DNA from: Diploptera punctata
Lineage: Eukaryota; Arthropoda; Insecta; Blattodea; Blaberidae
NCBI GenBank assembly: GCA_030220185.1
Contig: JASPKZ010009698.1
Location: forward strand, 55,177-119,176
DNA length: 64,000 nucleotides
Direction: 5' to 3'
The notes under the pieces are model-generated. The model was not told where the DNA came from. It saw nothing but the letters and a program-made list of their open reading frames with translations, and made no database searches. A program made the position numbers and the translations under genes. Of this stretch, positions 22,790 to 34,559 are shown piece after piece (position 1 is the first letter of the stretch; the number at the start of each line of letters is the position of its first letter).

Positions 22790-23317
22790 TTGTATATATA
22801 AACATTTCGTGTCACGTTGTTTGTCCGCGATGGAATTCTAAACTACTGAACCGATTTTAATAAAATGTTGCACACTGTGTGCAGTTTGATCCAACTTGAG
22901 ACTTAGGGTAGTTTATAACTAAATTTATAGTCGCATTATTTTTTATTGCAAATTATTTGTTTATTATTTAACAAAGAGTTATAATTATGTGTGAGTTCCA
23001 TACGATTCTAACAGATGGCGGTGTAATTATCTGTGAGTGCCATACGATTCTAACAGATGGCGGTGTAAGGTAATTGGTTTATTATTTAACAAAGAGAGAT
23101 CCAGATGGCTGTGCTTTTTGTTGCAACCGCGAATTTCAATTGAATTACAAATATTGATTATTTCATAATATAACTGTGTTCAGTGTTTATCTTATTTTCA
23201 GTATTATTAATTTCGTGTGTAAGTATTAGTTTTAAGTAATCTGGCTGAAAGGCAGCAACTTAATTAATTTTTTTAACGTATACCTTAGCCACAGCAACGC
23301 GTGGCCGGGACTTCTAG
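22790..23317 (+). mobile_element. Helitron-like non-autonomous element
   Basis: Has the AACTACTGAACCGATTTTAA core common in non-autonomous arthropod repeats. The right end (GCAACGCGTGGCCGGGACTT, then CTAG followed by T at 23314-23318) is consistent with a Helitron-type CTRR terminus inserted before T. The left end is unclear. Inside, a 45-bp unit (CATACGATTCTAACAGATGG) is present twice (about 22998 and 23041), and the TTATTATTTAACAAAGAG block is present twice. No protein encoded. Confidence 0.5.
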
Positions 23318-23328
23318 TATATGTGTAT

Positions 23329-23351
23329 ATGTATATATATATATATATATA
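23329..23351. repeat. (TA)n microsatellite
   Basis: Short TA run directly after the Helitron-like terminus. Confidence 0.9.
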
Positions 23352-23374
23352 GAATGCATCCATCCATACTAATT

Positions 23375-23680
23375 CTGCCCGAGGGCACGTCTTTCACTGC
23401 AATCACAGCATTTTCATGCTATGATTTGCAGTTTTACTAGGGAATTATACGTGTGGTAGCTTCCCGTTGATTTCCACACCGGTGGAGGATGATGATAATG
23501 ATATGGATGATGATGATAGCCGGATGATTTTCGGGGACCGTTGGGCCCTAAGCTTCCTGGCATTTCTCTTATAGGTGATGAAAAACCCCGAAAAAAACCT
23601 CACCCATGAGCCTTTCCGGGCCGCTGCGTGAGAAGCAAGGCAGCACGCTACCTCGTGACCACAAGGTTTAGTATTTCTAA
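23375..23680 (-). mobile_element. SINE-4 copy
   Basis: Minus-strand copy: head GGTAGCGTGCTGCCTTGCTT, body with TTTTTCGGGGTTTTTCATCA and GTCCCCGAAAATCATCCGGC, an ATCATC tract, and a 3' part matching 6955-7265 (TAGCATGAAAATGCTGTGAT). The B-box region is partly lost. Confidence 0.8.
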
Positions 23681-25009
23681 ATGAATTACTAGCATCGTGC
23701 AACATCGCACACGTCTTTGGATGCGTGTAATTGATGCTTTCATGGAGGTCAGGGCTTATGGTTAAGAAAGTAGATAAATAATTATGAAATATTTAAGTCG
23801 CAATATGTAAAATTACGCAAGAAATTAAACCAGCATATAAAAACTTCATTCCGATTTTGTTACCTATAGAGTGTATAAACATTTCAGGACAATAAATGAT
23901 GTGAAGAGTTGTTTTAGGTGTCAACGTCTCGTGGATTCAGCGTTTTATCGCTGGAAAGGCATTAACAGAAACCGTGTCCTGGGGACTAAGCATCATTTAC
24001 AGAACCTCAGTTCAATATGGAAATGAGTATATAGTTGTTATTTTGAGAAAAATTACTTAACATTTTGTCCGTTTATTATAAAAATCAATAATATAACATC
24101 ATAGACAGATACTTATTTCCATATTGGACTGATTTTTCACCAGGAAATACATAATACAAACACAATATCTGTTGCGTCACTGCCACAATGTTGATCGAAT
24201 TAAAAACCCGCAACACGACTAAATTTAGTTTCAATGGTCGAAAGGTCCTCTGGTAGGTCGCTGAGATTTTTATGTGCAGAAAGAATTTGTAGAACACTTT
24301 GGTAACTATAATTACGTTTTATTACGAATACTACACTATTAATATTAGAAACAATTTCACGTGTTTGATCGGAATACTCAGATTCCTTACAACGGGGGAC
24401 CACGAGGCATTCAAAGCCTCGGCCTACAAGTAATGCCGTCGATGTAGACGGCCTGGTTAACAAGCGAGGTACTCAGACCTCTAATAAATAAGACCGTCGC
24501 CCTAGACCATACAGAAACTTCGAATAGAGGGAAAACTGAGTACAGTGACATCTAAAAAATTTCGGTCGTTTACGATGAACTACAATGAGCAAACTACAAT
24601 GGTAGCGCTGTTTCGTAGTAACAGAATACGTAACTAAATAAAACAAATGCAAGGCACATGGAGTGTTCACTCGGGATTATTGGAAATTAGCCATTTTCTA
24701 AATTTAAATTTTTAACTGCTATCCTTTCGTTCTATGTAGACGGTACTGTTAAAATTATATATTATTGGAAGTTAAAATCATTACTTAGATTTTATTTTAC
24801 TCTAATTTGTAAGTAAATTCAAGCTTGTTTATGTGTTTAATGTGAATCTATTTTCAAATATAAACCTACTAGAAGTGATAAAATTCTAAGATTTGTTAGG
24901 TTAGGAAGAGTAATCTTAGTGTGTTAGTGCACAGCCATTTCTAATAAAGATTTTGAAAATGTGACCTTATAATGGACTTCAGATGTAAGAGATAGCTAAG
25001 GTTCTTTAA
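23681..25009. other. unassigned DNA
   Basis: No gene or named repeat. Minus-strand reading frames at 24085-24670 are short and overlap in different frames. Confidence 0.5.
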
Positions 25010-26576
25010 CCCTTCAGAGCGGATGAATTTAATGGCCGGGAATACTCTGATGCGGGAGGAAGTTCACCGGTATTTAAACCCAGCCGCTCAGTGCCAGTAT
25101 TCCAATAACGCATTTAAATTGATATATCTTGAGTAATTTAAATGTTTTTGCAATTCGTTTATGGTGAACCCTTAATATAATATTTAATTAACTAAATTTG
25201 TTACGGTTCTCACATAACATCTCTGCATTTTTTGCAGACTTATTTATGGTTGTTGTGCCACAGTTGAAATAGGTCCTTTTTGTAAATTTCTCACGTAAGT
25301 GACACAGTGTATTGCACTAGGGATTCTTTGAAGAATTCAGAGAACCGGCTTTACCTAACAACAAAACGAAATATTTACACAAAGAAAAGGGTCTTGAAAA
25401 AAAAGTATGAACTTCAAAAATTGGTGTGATAAATCTTCAAAATGTAAACCAGCTGTTTGACACTCGGGCAACAATAAGTGTATTTTTTTCCCCTTGTATT
25501 TACTTTGTTCATGTTTATTACAAACACATTGCTTCTATGCGCTGACCTTCTTTCTTGTAGGGGGGGCAGCCTTCTCCAAATGTGTCTTTCTAACACTTTG
25601 GAAACATTATTTTAGGTCGTTTGCCTTCAAAAAATGGTCTTTCTACACATCAGACCTGTTGTACTAAAAGACCTTCATCAACCCTAAATTTCAATGTCTT
25701 TCTTCTGGTTTCCAAACCGAAACCAATTGATGAAATATGACTATAATAGTTTCGCCGGAGGTGTGGACTTAAAAGATCAACATGATACAAGCCGGAAGAT
25801 CGAGGGTTTGAGTCCCGGTGGATCAGGATTTTTAAACTGAACCAAACCTTCAGGCGGCACTGTGAACCCGGGGTTGACTCAGCCTCTAACTGAAAGAGTA
25901 CCAGATGCTTGTTATGGGCCGTCAGACAGAAATAAGTACTCGGCTTACATCAAGTACCGATAGTTTAGAAAAGTGGGAGCCTTAACCTCCTAATATCCCA
26001 AGAACCTTCTAAGGTCTGTAGTGGACCACTTTACCTTTAGATACTGACTGAATTGTAGACTAACTACCTTTCCATAACGTAAGGATATCGTCATTTGAAA
26101 TGTATATATATCTGAAATTTACTGTTGTGGTCTTGTACTGTAGCGTAAATCAGAAATAACTTTGTTGGGTCTTTATATATACTGAATTTTGCGACATTAT
26201 TATTAAAAATGAAGAGATTTGAAAATAGATTCAATTTGATAGACAAGCTAATCTACAAAAAAAGGCAAATTTAGTTTTATAAGAAATCCTTTATCAAGTT
26301 ATAAATTTAAGAAAAATGTCAGAGGCCGCAAGAATAAATACAAATATAAAATTATTTTAACTTGTTACTGAGGGCCGTAATCAGTTAATATATGCACTAA
26401 TATAAACTTTGAAGTCTCTACATAAAATTTGTTATAAACTGTAAATAGTTAATGTAAACACAAAGGTCATAAATACAGTTTAAAGCAGTGAATGTAGCTA
26501 GCGTACATGTCACGTCGTTCCGCATTTGGTGAAGAATTCAACTTGCGTACACGTCACGTCGCTCCACGCTGACGGG
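25010..26576 (+). mobile_element. piggyBac-like element relic
   Basis: The left end reads TTAA then CCCTTCAGAGCGGATG (25006-25025). The right end reads CGCTGACGGG then TTAA (to 26580), its imperfect inverted match. TTAA duplication with a CCC-start is the hallmark of piggyBac-type elements. A subterminal CGTACAYGTCACGTCG unit is repeated near the right end (about 26500-26565). The plus strand at 25690-25785 still encodes KPKPIDE, and a shifted frame gives YDYNSFAGGVDLKDQ, the conserved third catalytic Asp region (GGVDxxDQ) of piggyBac transposases. A SINE-2 follows immediately. The rest of the transposase is not readable; the element is dead. Confidence 0.75.
25779..26037 (+). mobile_element. 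SINE-2 copy nested in piggyBac relic
   Basis: Aligns with 36663-36919: GATACAAGCCGGAAGATCGA, GACTCAGCCTCTAACTGAAA, and AAGTGGGAGCCTTAACCTCC. The tRNA-like A box is missing, so the copy is 5'-truncated. It sits directly after the GGVDLKDQ segment of the piggyBac transposase and interrupts it. Confidence 0.8.
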
Positions 26577-26580
26577 TTAA

Positions 26581-28618
26581 TAAATATTGTATAAAATATG
26601 TATGTAAGATAAGGGGGTAGGTCAATTGTACATATTTATTAAAAGAGCTCATAATGCACGTTTTTTAAAGTTTAATAAACGAAAATAAATTAACATGTTT
26701 TATTTATTTCCATTCTTCCCTTCTGTTAAAATTAAAGAAAATCTTTAGGTCTGAGGGCTGGGTACAAATAATTCCATAATTTAAGATTAATTAATACGTT
26801 ACTTATTCATACAAAAGTACAATTCCATGATTATTCGCCAGATGGCGTTATATATTTATAATTCATAATTTTACCACCAGGCGGTGCTGAATTTCATATT
26901 AGTACCAGAAAAAAATCGAAAAAAATTTAGATGTCGTTAGTTGTTCTACACTAGCGACGCTTATAGCATGTACGCGAAACTTATCCACTTTCTTCTCTGG
27001 TACACTGTGGCCCTAGACGGCCAGGCACAAACTGAGATCTGGTGAGTCACAGGGATCTAATCCCTGGTGAGTCACACGAGGACACGCTATACCTGGACAC
27101 AGCACCGACAATGTTGCCAGCATGACAAGTGCTGCAGCAAGACAGTTAATCAATTGGACTATTCTAAGCAAATAGAGTAAATGTTAACCTAATTAGCCTA
27201 GAGAAATTGCTATAGCTTATTATTAATTTAAGAATTATTGAAAAAGAAAAGTTGATATATATTAAAAATAAGATATAGAATAATTAAATAGTTTTTAAAT
27301 TATATGTTATAAAAAAAACATACCCTATAATACGCTAAAGGCTTAAATTAACACAGGTCACTAGCACTGGTGATACGCTTTTTGATTCACCAACTTTAGC
27401 AAATATAACCGTCCAATGTCCAGACATTGCGTACACCAAACTTATCAATAGGGTCTTTCAATAGTTGGTATGACCAACATAAAATGTTTGGTGCTGTACT
27501 CAGGCACCTCCAAGTGGAGAGCAAGTAAACTACATCGGTAGTCGATGCAGATCACGACAGATACGACTGAGTCAACCGACCCGGCTAACAGTTGCGAAGC
27601 AAGTCGCAACAATATCTCCAAATTTATAATTTTTAAACATTTCTCTATAGAACTGAGGTAAGTTCGGTCACAGAAGTTGAAGTTGTCCGCCATCAACGTC
27701 ACTACACAGAGTACATCTGCTTGATAGTGATTGGTTCATTAAAATTCACTAGAGATTACGAGGACTATTTAACTCATGCCCCAAATGAGAGTCAAATGAC
27801 CAATCACGTTTCAATTAATTTTGTTTTACAATCAATCACAGCCTTTTTCGCCTCAATCTTTATCGATTTCTCTTTACCAGTTCCTGCTTTTGTGATAAAG
27901 GAAGCTCCTCCTTTTTTTAATTTTCTGAACACGTCAGAGCATTATTTTGCAGTAACTGACTCTCCACAAATATATTGAATGTAGCAAATAATGAATACAT
28001 TCCTTCCAACTATACATTTGATAACTGTGTGTTCAATAATTGTGTTTTAAATAACGATTTTACTGAGTTGTTTACTAAAAAAATTAATTAGTAACCTATA
28101 ATGTTGTTTATAATTTACAGTTGGATGTGCTTCATTTTTTCTCCATTAGAATGCATTCTTACAATATTGCGATCCTATGTGGCAATAAATAATATGATCA
28201 AGTTGCAGTTAATATACATAACCTCACGTTTCTGATTTGTTTTCAAACATCGCCGGTCACACATATAAATATTTTAAAATGCCGGCAACTATATTTAAAT
28301 AATGATTTTTGAGTAAACAGCTTAATTTGATTCGTTAAATAGTCCTAACAAATGCCACTCTTGATTTCCAAATCCTCCAGACAAATTGGAAATCTATCGT
28401 GGCATTACTTATGATAAACATTTTGTTAAAATTCTTTTCACACCACATAATCGAAGTAGGGCAAGATAGATAGCAAAAGCCTGTAGAATCCCTTCAAGCC
28501 AAGGGCCTCCTACTTGCGCAGAAAATAGCTCCGTTATTTCTCACATGAGGAGTAATTTCACAAAAGTTTTTTCTTGCTTCCTAATTTCGAAGTCTTATGT
28601 AGCTCAAATTGGGAATAT
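26581..28618. other. unassigned AT-rich DNA
   Basis: I see nothing I can name. Reading frames near 27445-27980 lack any recognised motif. Confidence 0.5.
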
Positions 28619-29690
28619 AATGTAGACTTCAAAAAGGCATATGATTCAATTAAGAAAGAAAAGTTATATAGTATCCAGCTGGATTTTCGAATTCCTAAAA
28701 AATTAGTTTAGATTTATACGAATGTGTTTAAATGGCACAAAGAGTCGGGTGCGTGCAGGCAAACAGTTTTCGGATAATTGAAATTCACAATGGATTAAAG
28801 TGAGGAGATGTATTATCTCCTATGCTATTCAATTTTATACTAGAGCATGCCATCAAATCTTTAGATGATGAAGAAATTCTGTAAGTCAATGGTATTAATA
28901 AGCTGTTAGATAATGTCGATGATGTAGTATTATTAGGTCAACATACACATTCTGTTGAGTAACACCTCAGAAATTGAGATTGAAAGTAAACATCGATAAA
29001 ACTAAATATATGTTCATTCATAAAAATACATTATATAATGGAAATGGACAGTTAATGATAAATGTGGGAAATTTTGAAGAAGTGGTTGAATTCAAATACG
29101 TAGGAACAATAATTACAAATAGGAATGAGATGCACTCAATTCTGAAAATGCATGATACTATGCATTATAAGGACTCTTATCTTCCTAACGTCTATAAAAA
29201 AACTGAAAATATATAAAACTATTATTCTTCCAGTTATATTATATGGACTATTTACTTTAAGGGAGGAAAGGAGATTACGAGTATTTGAGAATAATAAAGT
29301 TCTTAAGAAAAATTTTGGACAAAAGAGAGATGAGCAGACAGGTGAATGGAGAAGACTAGATAACACTGAACTACATGGTCTTTATAAGAAACCAAATATA
29401 ATAAGAACAGTTAAGTCTCTTAGACTGTGATGGGCAGGATATGTGGCATAAATGGGCAATGAAAGAGGTGCATGGAAGCTTCTTGTAGAAAAACCAGAGG
29501 GAAAACACCCAGTTGGTAGACAAAAAATGAGGTGAGAGAATAATATTAAGCATGATATGAGGTAAATAGATTACGCAGGGATGATTGAAAAACATTATCT
29601 TAAAATAGGAATGTCATATATGGAGAACTTATGTCCGCGCGGCCATGAACCTACGGGTTCAATAGTACCAGTGTACCATTTCCTAAATGT
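28619..29690 (+). mobile_element. LINE-A, degraded copy
   Basis: Plus strand from motif A (VDFKKAYDSIKKEKLY, 28622) through GLK-type motif B, a mutated motif C (NVDDVVLL, about 28913-28935), then DKTKYM (28995), EFKYVGTIITNRNEM (29090) and RVFENNKVL. It ends at the 3' terminus (GAACCTACGGGTTCAATAGT at 29648). Frameshifts and stops throughout. Confidence 0.9.
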
Positions 29691-29964
29691 ATTTGTTTGC
29701 CAACTTAGAATTAATTTCGATATTGCACTTTTTCTGCCTCGGGTACTGTATACGTCATACGGTTGATGTTATTCTTGCATATTTTCTATGTATGTTTCAT
29801 GTTATGATGTATTATGTATAGAAGGGATATGACTATACGTATGTCTGTGTTTTGTAGATGTATTTTTTATTGTAAGCCTCTGTTTTTCCTTTACAGAGAT
29901 TTAGGCGCTCTCCCCCTACAGGGAAGAATTTGAACCATACAAATTTAGTTACACTTGTTTTCGT

Positions 29965-31022
29965 CATCATCATCATCATCATCATCACTCCAGGGATTAG
30001 GCAATTGCCCGTTCCGACTTCATATTGCATCAGCCCAACGTCTTCTAGGTCTTCCAACATCACGCCTTCCTCTTGCTTGATAATTTCTTGCTAACAATGG
30101 ATATCTCTCCTTACTCATTCCATCCATGTGATCAATCCATTTCTGTCTGTAATTCGTGACTTTATCCAATAAAGGCTGTACTTTCAATTCTTCTCTTATA
30201 TCCTCATTTCTTATTCTATCAAGTCTTGTACATCCTTTTACTTGTCTTAGGAACCGCATCTCTGCCGTCTGTATTCTATCTTTCTGTCTTTTCACTGGAG
30301 CCCAGTTTCACATCCATACATATTGTGGGAACCGCCATAACATTATACATTTTTATCTTGGTTTCTTTTCTAATTTTATTTTTGAATGTTCTCTGTATTG
30401 TTCCACACACCGTCTGGAATTTATTTATTTTGGAGTCAATATCTCTTTCCACATTGTAGCCAACATCACAGCCCAAATATTTGAAACTAGACACCTGTTC
30501 TATACTTTGATTTTCTAAAATAATTTTGGATCTCACTGGATCTCTTCCTCTAAAAGCCATGGTCTTCGTTTTCCTTACAGAAATCTTTAGAACGTATAAT
30601 TTAAATATTTCATTTAATGCATGCATTGATTTCTGTAAGTCGTCTTCATTTTTCTGTATTACGATTACATCGTCAGCAAATAGAAGATTATTTATGCACA
30701 CTTTATTATCCATTCTTATTCCTGGATTTACTAAAACTTTCCATTTATTTAAAATATCGTCTATATATATATATTAAACAAAGTGGGTGATAAACTACAT
30801 CCTTGTCGTAATCCAGTATTTGTTTTGATTGCATCTGTCCTTTTGAATCCGGTATCTATAATTATATTTGTGTCTTCATATAATTTCTTTATTGTTTCAA
30901 CAAGGCACAGCGGGTATCCTTTCATTCGTAATATTTCCCATAATTTTTGTCTGTTTACTCGATCGAAGGCCTTATCCAAATCTATAAATCCTATGTGAGT
31001 TTCTAAGTTATGTTCTCTTCTC
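29965..31022 (-). mobile_element. LINE-C, 5'-truncated copy inserted in SINE-1
   Basis: TSD TTTTCGT at 29958-29964 and 31023-31029. Its 3' tail is a GAT repeat (CATCATCAT on plus, 29965-29985). The minus strand encodes a truncated reverse transcriptase, described separately. A 3' relative lies at 33862-34130. Confidence 0.9.
30020..31022 (-). pseudogene. LINE-C reverse transcriptase, fragmented
   Basis: Minus-strand order: FIDLDKAFDRVNRQKLWEIL (motif A, about 30985-30925); TGLRQGCSLSPTLFNIYI (motif B, about 30815-30765); a short gap; NNLLFADDVIVIQ (motif C, about 30695-30655). Then VRKTKTMAF, SSFKYLGCDV and KIKMYNVMAVPTICMD. In a shifted frame come RIQTAEMRFLRQVKGCTRLD and GRRDVGRPRRRWADAI at the C-terminus. 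FADD is intact; frame breaks occur near 30770 and 30285. The endonuclease domain is missing through 5' truncation. Confidence 0.85.
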
Positions 31023-31541
31023 TTTTCGTATAGATGTAATTTTGAGTGGTACGTGGTCAGCGTCATACTGACATCTAGGAAACTAAGGTAATAGGCTACT
31101 AGGACGGGAAAATTCGGTAAATTTTGCTTAGAGGCCTTTTCATTCAGGCTTAAGGGTTTTTTACGACCCACGGAGGTCCCTCCCGGAGGACTTGCTCCTT
31201 GGATTTTTCCGTCCTAAAAAAATCCATCGACCCCGGCCGGGTTTGAACCCGCGACCCTTGGGACCAGAGGCAAGGAGCATAACCACTAGTCCACCGCGGC
31301 CGACCTTTTGTAGATGTATGGAACCATAACTTGACATAGTTTCAATTCAATAGGCATAAGGTGTTTCGAAGAGCATAACCCAACTATACTTAATATCATC
31401 ATGAAACAATACGTGTAAGCTCAAAACTAATATTCAGAGCTAAAATATTGTTTTTCTTTACACGAGTTATAAAGCAGCAAAATTATTTACATTTTTACAA
31501 AACAAATTGAGCAACCACTTTTATGGAGTCGAGCGTTTATT

Positions 31542-32200
31542 AATTATTAGATTAGATTAGATTAGATTTATTTAGCCTGGTGGAGTTAAGGCCATGTGGC
31601 CTTCTCTTCCACTCACCAGAACAAACATATATTACATCAGAATATAACAATCTCAATTAATTCTAAAATTAAATACTAAATAAAAATTTGATCAAAAAGA
31701 TAATATCTATTATATTACGATCTATAATGCAACCAGTTAATGTTAGTTAAAATTAAGACTAAAACTAATAACAAAATGTATACAAGCAAGACATATTAAA
31801 TTGTCCCTGTCTAATGTATATATAAAACAAAGAAAAATAATGAGATATAGAAAACTAATTTTACGATTATACAATATTTAAAACAAAACAAATGAAAATA
31901 TTCCCTTATTCTTAATATTATTTTCATAAATAGTTTAATTTGTTAATTGTTAAAAGAATACTATCAATGAGGTGTATTTGTTAGTTTGTTATTAAATAAT
32001 TCTTTAGTTTGTTTTTGATGGATGTTATAGTTTGACAGTCTCTGACATAGGGCGGAAGGGAATTCCATGTTTTGGTAAGTGAGACCGTAAAAGATAATGA
32101 ATAATATACAGTGTGATGAGGAGGGATATAAAGGACAATGTGCTGATGGGATCGAGTGTCAAGATTATGTGTGTCAGATATTCTAATGAAGCGGCTTGAT
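31542..32200 (-). mobile_element. CR1/L2-like LINE 3' end
   Basis: Minus strand: C-terminal coding (NLDTRSHQHIVLYIPPHHTV, then TKTWNSLPPYVRDC, about 32190-32020). A 3' UTR of about 400 bp follows, then the terminal hairpin (AAGGCC...GGCCTT, about 31575-31615) and a tail of ATCTA units (TTAGA repeats at 31543-31570). Same family as 2838-4235 and 54807-55240. Confidence 0.9.
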
Positions 32201-32208
32201 AAATAACA

Positions 32209-32400
32209 TGATGATGATGATGATGATGATTGATTCGTCCTACTGTGGGTACATGGGTGCTTCCCTAGTGGGAAGTTTCTTAACGAGAAGAATTTAACTA
32301 CTGTTATTTCCCTAAAGATGTCATGAATGGTATGTGGTTGGTATACCGACCCAATGAGACATCTAGTAGCAACTAATCCTGCCCGCTCTTAAAGTAATAA
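32209..32400 (-). repeat. Dispersed repeat F with ATC tail
   Basis: Second copy of the repeat at 4405-4584. It ends on the minus strand in ATCATCATC units (32209-32232), which suggests a retrotransposed SINE-like tail. Confidence 0.5.
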
Positions 32401-32872
32401 TCGTCAAAACAAAACAAGCGACCTACTCGGTTTTCATTGGTTATCGACACCGACGTACATTGTAGAAGCAATGTCCTTCCGCCATTCGCGCTACAAGTAG
32501 TCACTTTTGACAGGAAGATGACACAGCAACAGAAGACTCAATACTTTCAGCCATTTTGTTTCATGAGAATCGACTGAAGCATGACTCAAATCCATCACCC
32601 ATATGTAATAAACTATTTTAAGTTGTAATTATTGATTTGGTATATTTTATAATATTTTGTATGTTTTGAATATTATTATTCCCATTGACGAAGAACAACA
32701 AGTATATTCAAAGACATTTTTAATTTAATGAAGGCAACTACTTTTTCGCGTACTTATTGTTTCTACAACATACATAGGTGTCCATAACCAATGAAAAGCG
32801 AGCAGATTACGTGGTTTTATTTTGACGAGGATCACTTTAAGACCGACAGGGTATAAGGTATTATGTGGATGA
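32401..32872. other. unassigned DNA
   Basis: No gene or family recognised. Confidence 0.5.
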
Positions 32873-33096
32873 TGAAGGTCGATAAATTTTACTTAGAGAA
32901 TTATTTTTACAGGCTTAAGATTCTTTTACGAGCTTCAAAATATCCAGACTCGGGACCCACGAATTAAAACCCCTCTGAGGACTTGTTCCTTGAATTTTTA
33001 CATCCTACAAAATTCCATTGACTCTGGCCGGGTTTAAAACCCGTGATTCTCAGGGCTACATACAAGGAACATGACCTGTAAACCACCGCGGTCGAC
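32873..33096 (-). mobile_element. SINE-1 copy, 3'-shortened
   Basis: Minus strand: head near 33096 (CGCGGTGGTTTACAGGTCAT), a mutated B box (GGGTTTTAAACCC) and body to 32873. It lacks the distal 3' part seen at 46 kb. Confidence 0.8.
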
Positions 33097-33272
33097 ATTT
33101 ATAACATAGTAGCTTATTAATGTTTTTATTTTGCTGTTTTTACAGCGATACAACCTAACGTTAAGAAAAAGAAATAAAGCGAAACTACGAGTATGAACTA
33201 CAGTTATGTAACATCATAATTAACTAATCACAGCGAATTTGAGTTGTTTACAGAATGGGAAAAAATAAAACA

Positions 33273-33275
<3 letters not shown>

Positions 33276-33317
<42 letters not shown>

Positions 33318-33446
33318 AATTCAGCACTCCAAAATTAGGTTAAGAAACCTGTTAAACCCTGTGCCGCAGAAAAAAATAAATAAATTCACAGGCCTATGTA
33401 ATGAGCAAATATGCATTTTATCCTCCTTTTTAGTCTTTTTGTATCC

Positions 33447-33502
<56 letters not shown>

Positions 33503-34158
33503 ATTGCAGATTTTCGCGGATATAAGTATGAATATGAAAGTTTTCTTGGGTTTTCCGCATCTTGGATTCAAGTTCAGTTAGTTTTCTTATGATAAGACAG
33601 ACGTGTTGTTACTGGAACTATTAAAGTGCCCCGACATCTTTTTAAAACTGTCAAGTCGCACAGAAGTTTGGTTCTCTTGCATCTGAATTTCTCGAACTCT
33701 TTATTATGATGGAATACTTCCTCCCCATAAAGGTTAACTATGTTATCATCGAGATTTTCGCGGATATAAGTATGAATATGCCGAAACGTCGGAATCAGTG
33801 GCCTGAGGCCGAACTTGAATCCAAGACGCGGAAACCCAAGAAAACTTTCATATTCACATCATCGCCATTATCTGCATTCATGGATTAGGTCTGTTGACCC
33901 GTTCCGACTTCAGCCCATCTCTTTCTAGGTCTGCCCACATCTCGGGTGCCTTTAGGTTTGTATTTTGTTATTTGTTTTGGATATCTATCTTCATTCATTC
34001 TGTCTATGTGTTGCTTCCATTTTTGTCTATATGTATCTATTTTATCAGTTATTGCAAATATTTCAAGTTTTTTGTCTTATTTCTGTGTTCTTGATTCTGT
34101 CTTCTTTAGTGCACCCTTTAACAAATAAAAGAATTTATAAACAAAAGAAGAGAATATA

Positions 34159-34192
<34 letters not shown>

Positions 34193-34194
34193 CC

Positions 34195-34226
<32 letters not shown>

Positions 34227-34345
34227 GGCCCTATAGGATACAAAAATTGCTCATTACACAGGCCTGTGAATTTATTTATTTTTTCTGTGGCAGAGGGTTT
34301 AACAGGTTTCTAAACCTAATTTTGGTGTGATCAATTTAAATATGT
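33276..34345. repeat. Nested inverted-repeat block with microsatellites
   Basis: Outer arms: 33318-33452 and 34225-34345 are inverted copies (CCAAAATTAGGTTAAGAAAC against GTTTCTAAACCTAATTTTGG; TTCACAGGCCTATGTAATGA). Inner arms: 33528-33580 and 33810-33861 (GAAAGTTTTCTTGGGTTTTC against its complement). ATTTTCGCGGATATAAGTAT also occurs as a direct repeat at 33509 and 33754. TA and GT tracts lie at 33276-33316, 33450-33498 and 34160-34226. A LINE-C 3' fragment lies inside. Confidence 0.75.
33862..34130 (-). mobile_element. LINE-C 3' end fragment
   Basis: The minus strand encodes GCTKEDRIKNTEIRQK, then (shifted) the TYRQKWKQHIDRMNEDRYPK segment and GRPRKRWAE-like residues. It aligns with the C-terminus of LINE-C at 30020-30295. 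Multiple frameshifts. Confidence 0.8.
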
Positions 34346-34559
34346 TAACAGTTTTTTTTTTTCGTATCACGTAAGGTTTTTGTTATTTTTTTTTTGCATT
34401 ATATGTAAAATCCATAATCCTTTAAATTGCTGTGAAAACTACAGAGGCTTGATACAATATCAATTGTGCAGTTAAAACTGTTTAAAATCGATAAACTACT
34501 AATATATCTTTAGATCTCTATTTTCTGTTCCGCTTAGCAAGAAATGAACGGTTAATTCA
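34346..34559. other. unassigned DNA
   Basis: Nothing recognised. Confidence 0.5.

Larger units (their letters stand above)
29866..31303 (-). mobile_element. SINE-1 copy split by LINE-C
   Basis: The two parts, 29866-29964 and 31023-31303, together align with the uninterrupted copy at 46003-46402. On the minus strand the head (31303-31225) reads GGCCGCGGTGGACTAGTGGT with B box GGGTTCAAACCC. The body follows, and the far 3' part ends in the GGGGGAGAGCGCCTAAATCT block. The gap between the parts is exactly LINE-C flanked by a TTTTCGT duplication. Confidence 0.85.

Noticed and set aside
30156..30998. Plus-strand open frames of 70-120 codons
   Set aside because: Antisense shadows of the LINE-C reverse transcriptase.
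33740..33860. CCGAAACGTCGG as a further hammerhead motif
   Set aside because: No CTGANGA-type box or stem II precedes it, so the ribozyme order is not met.
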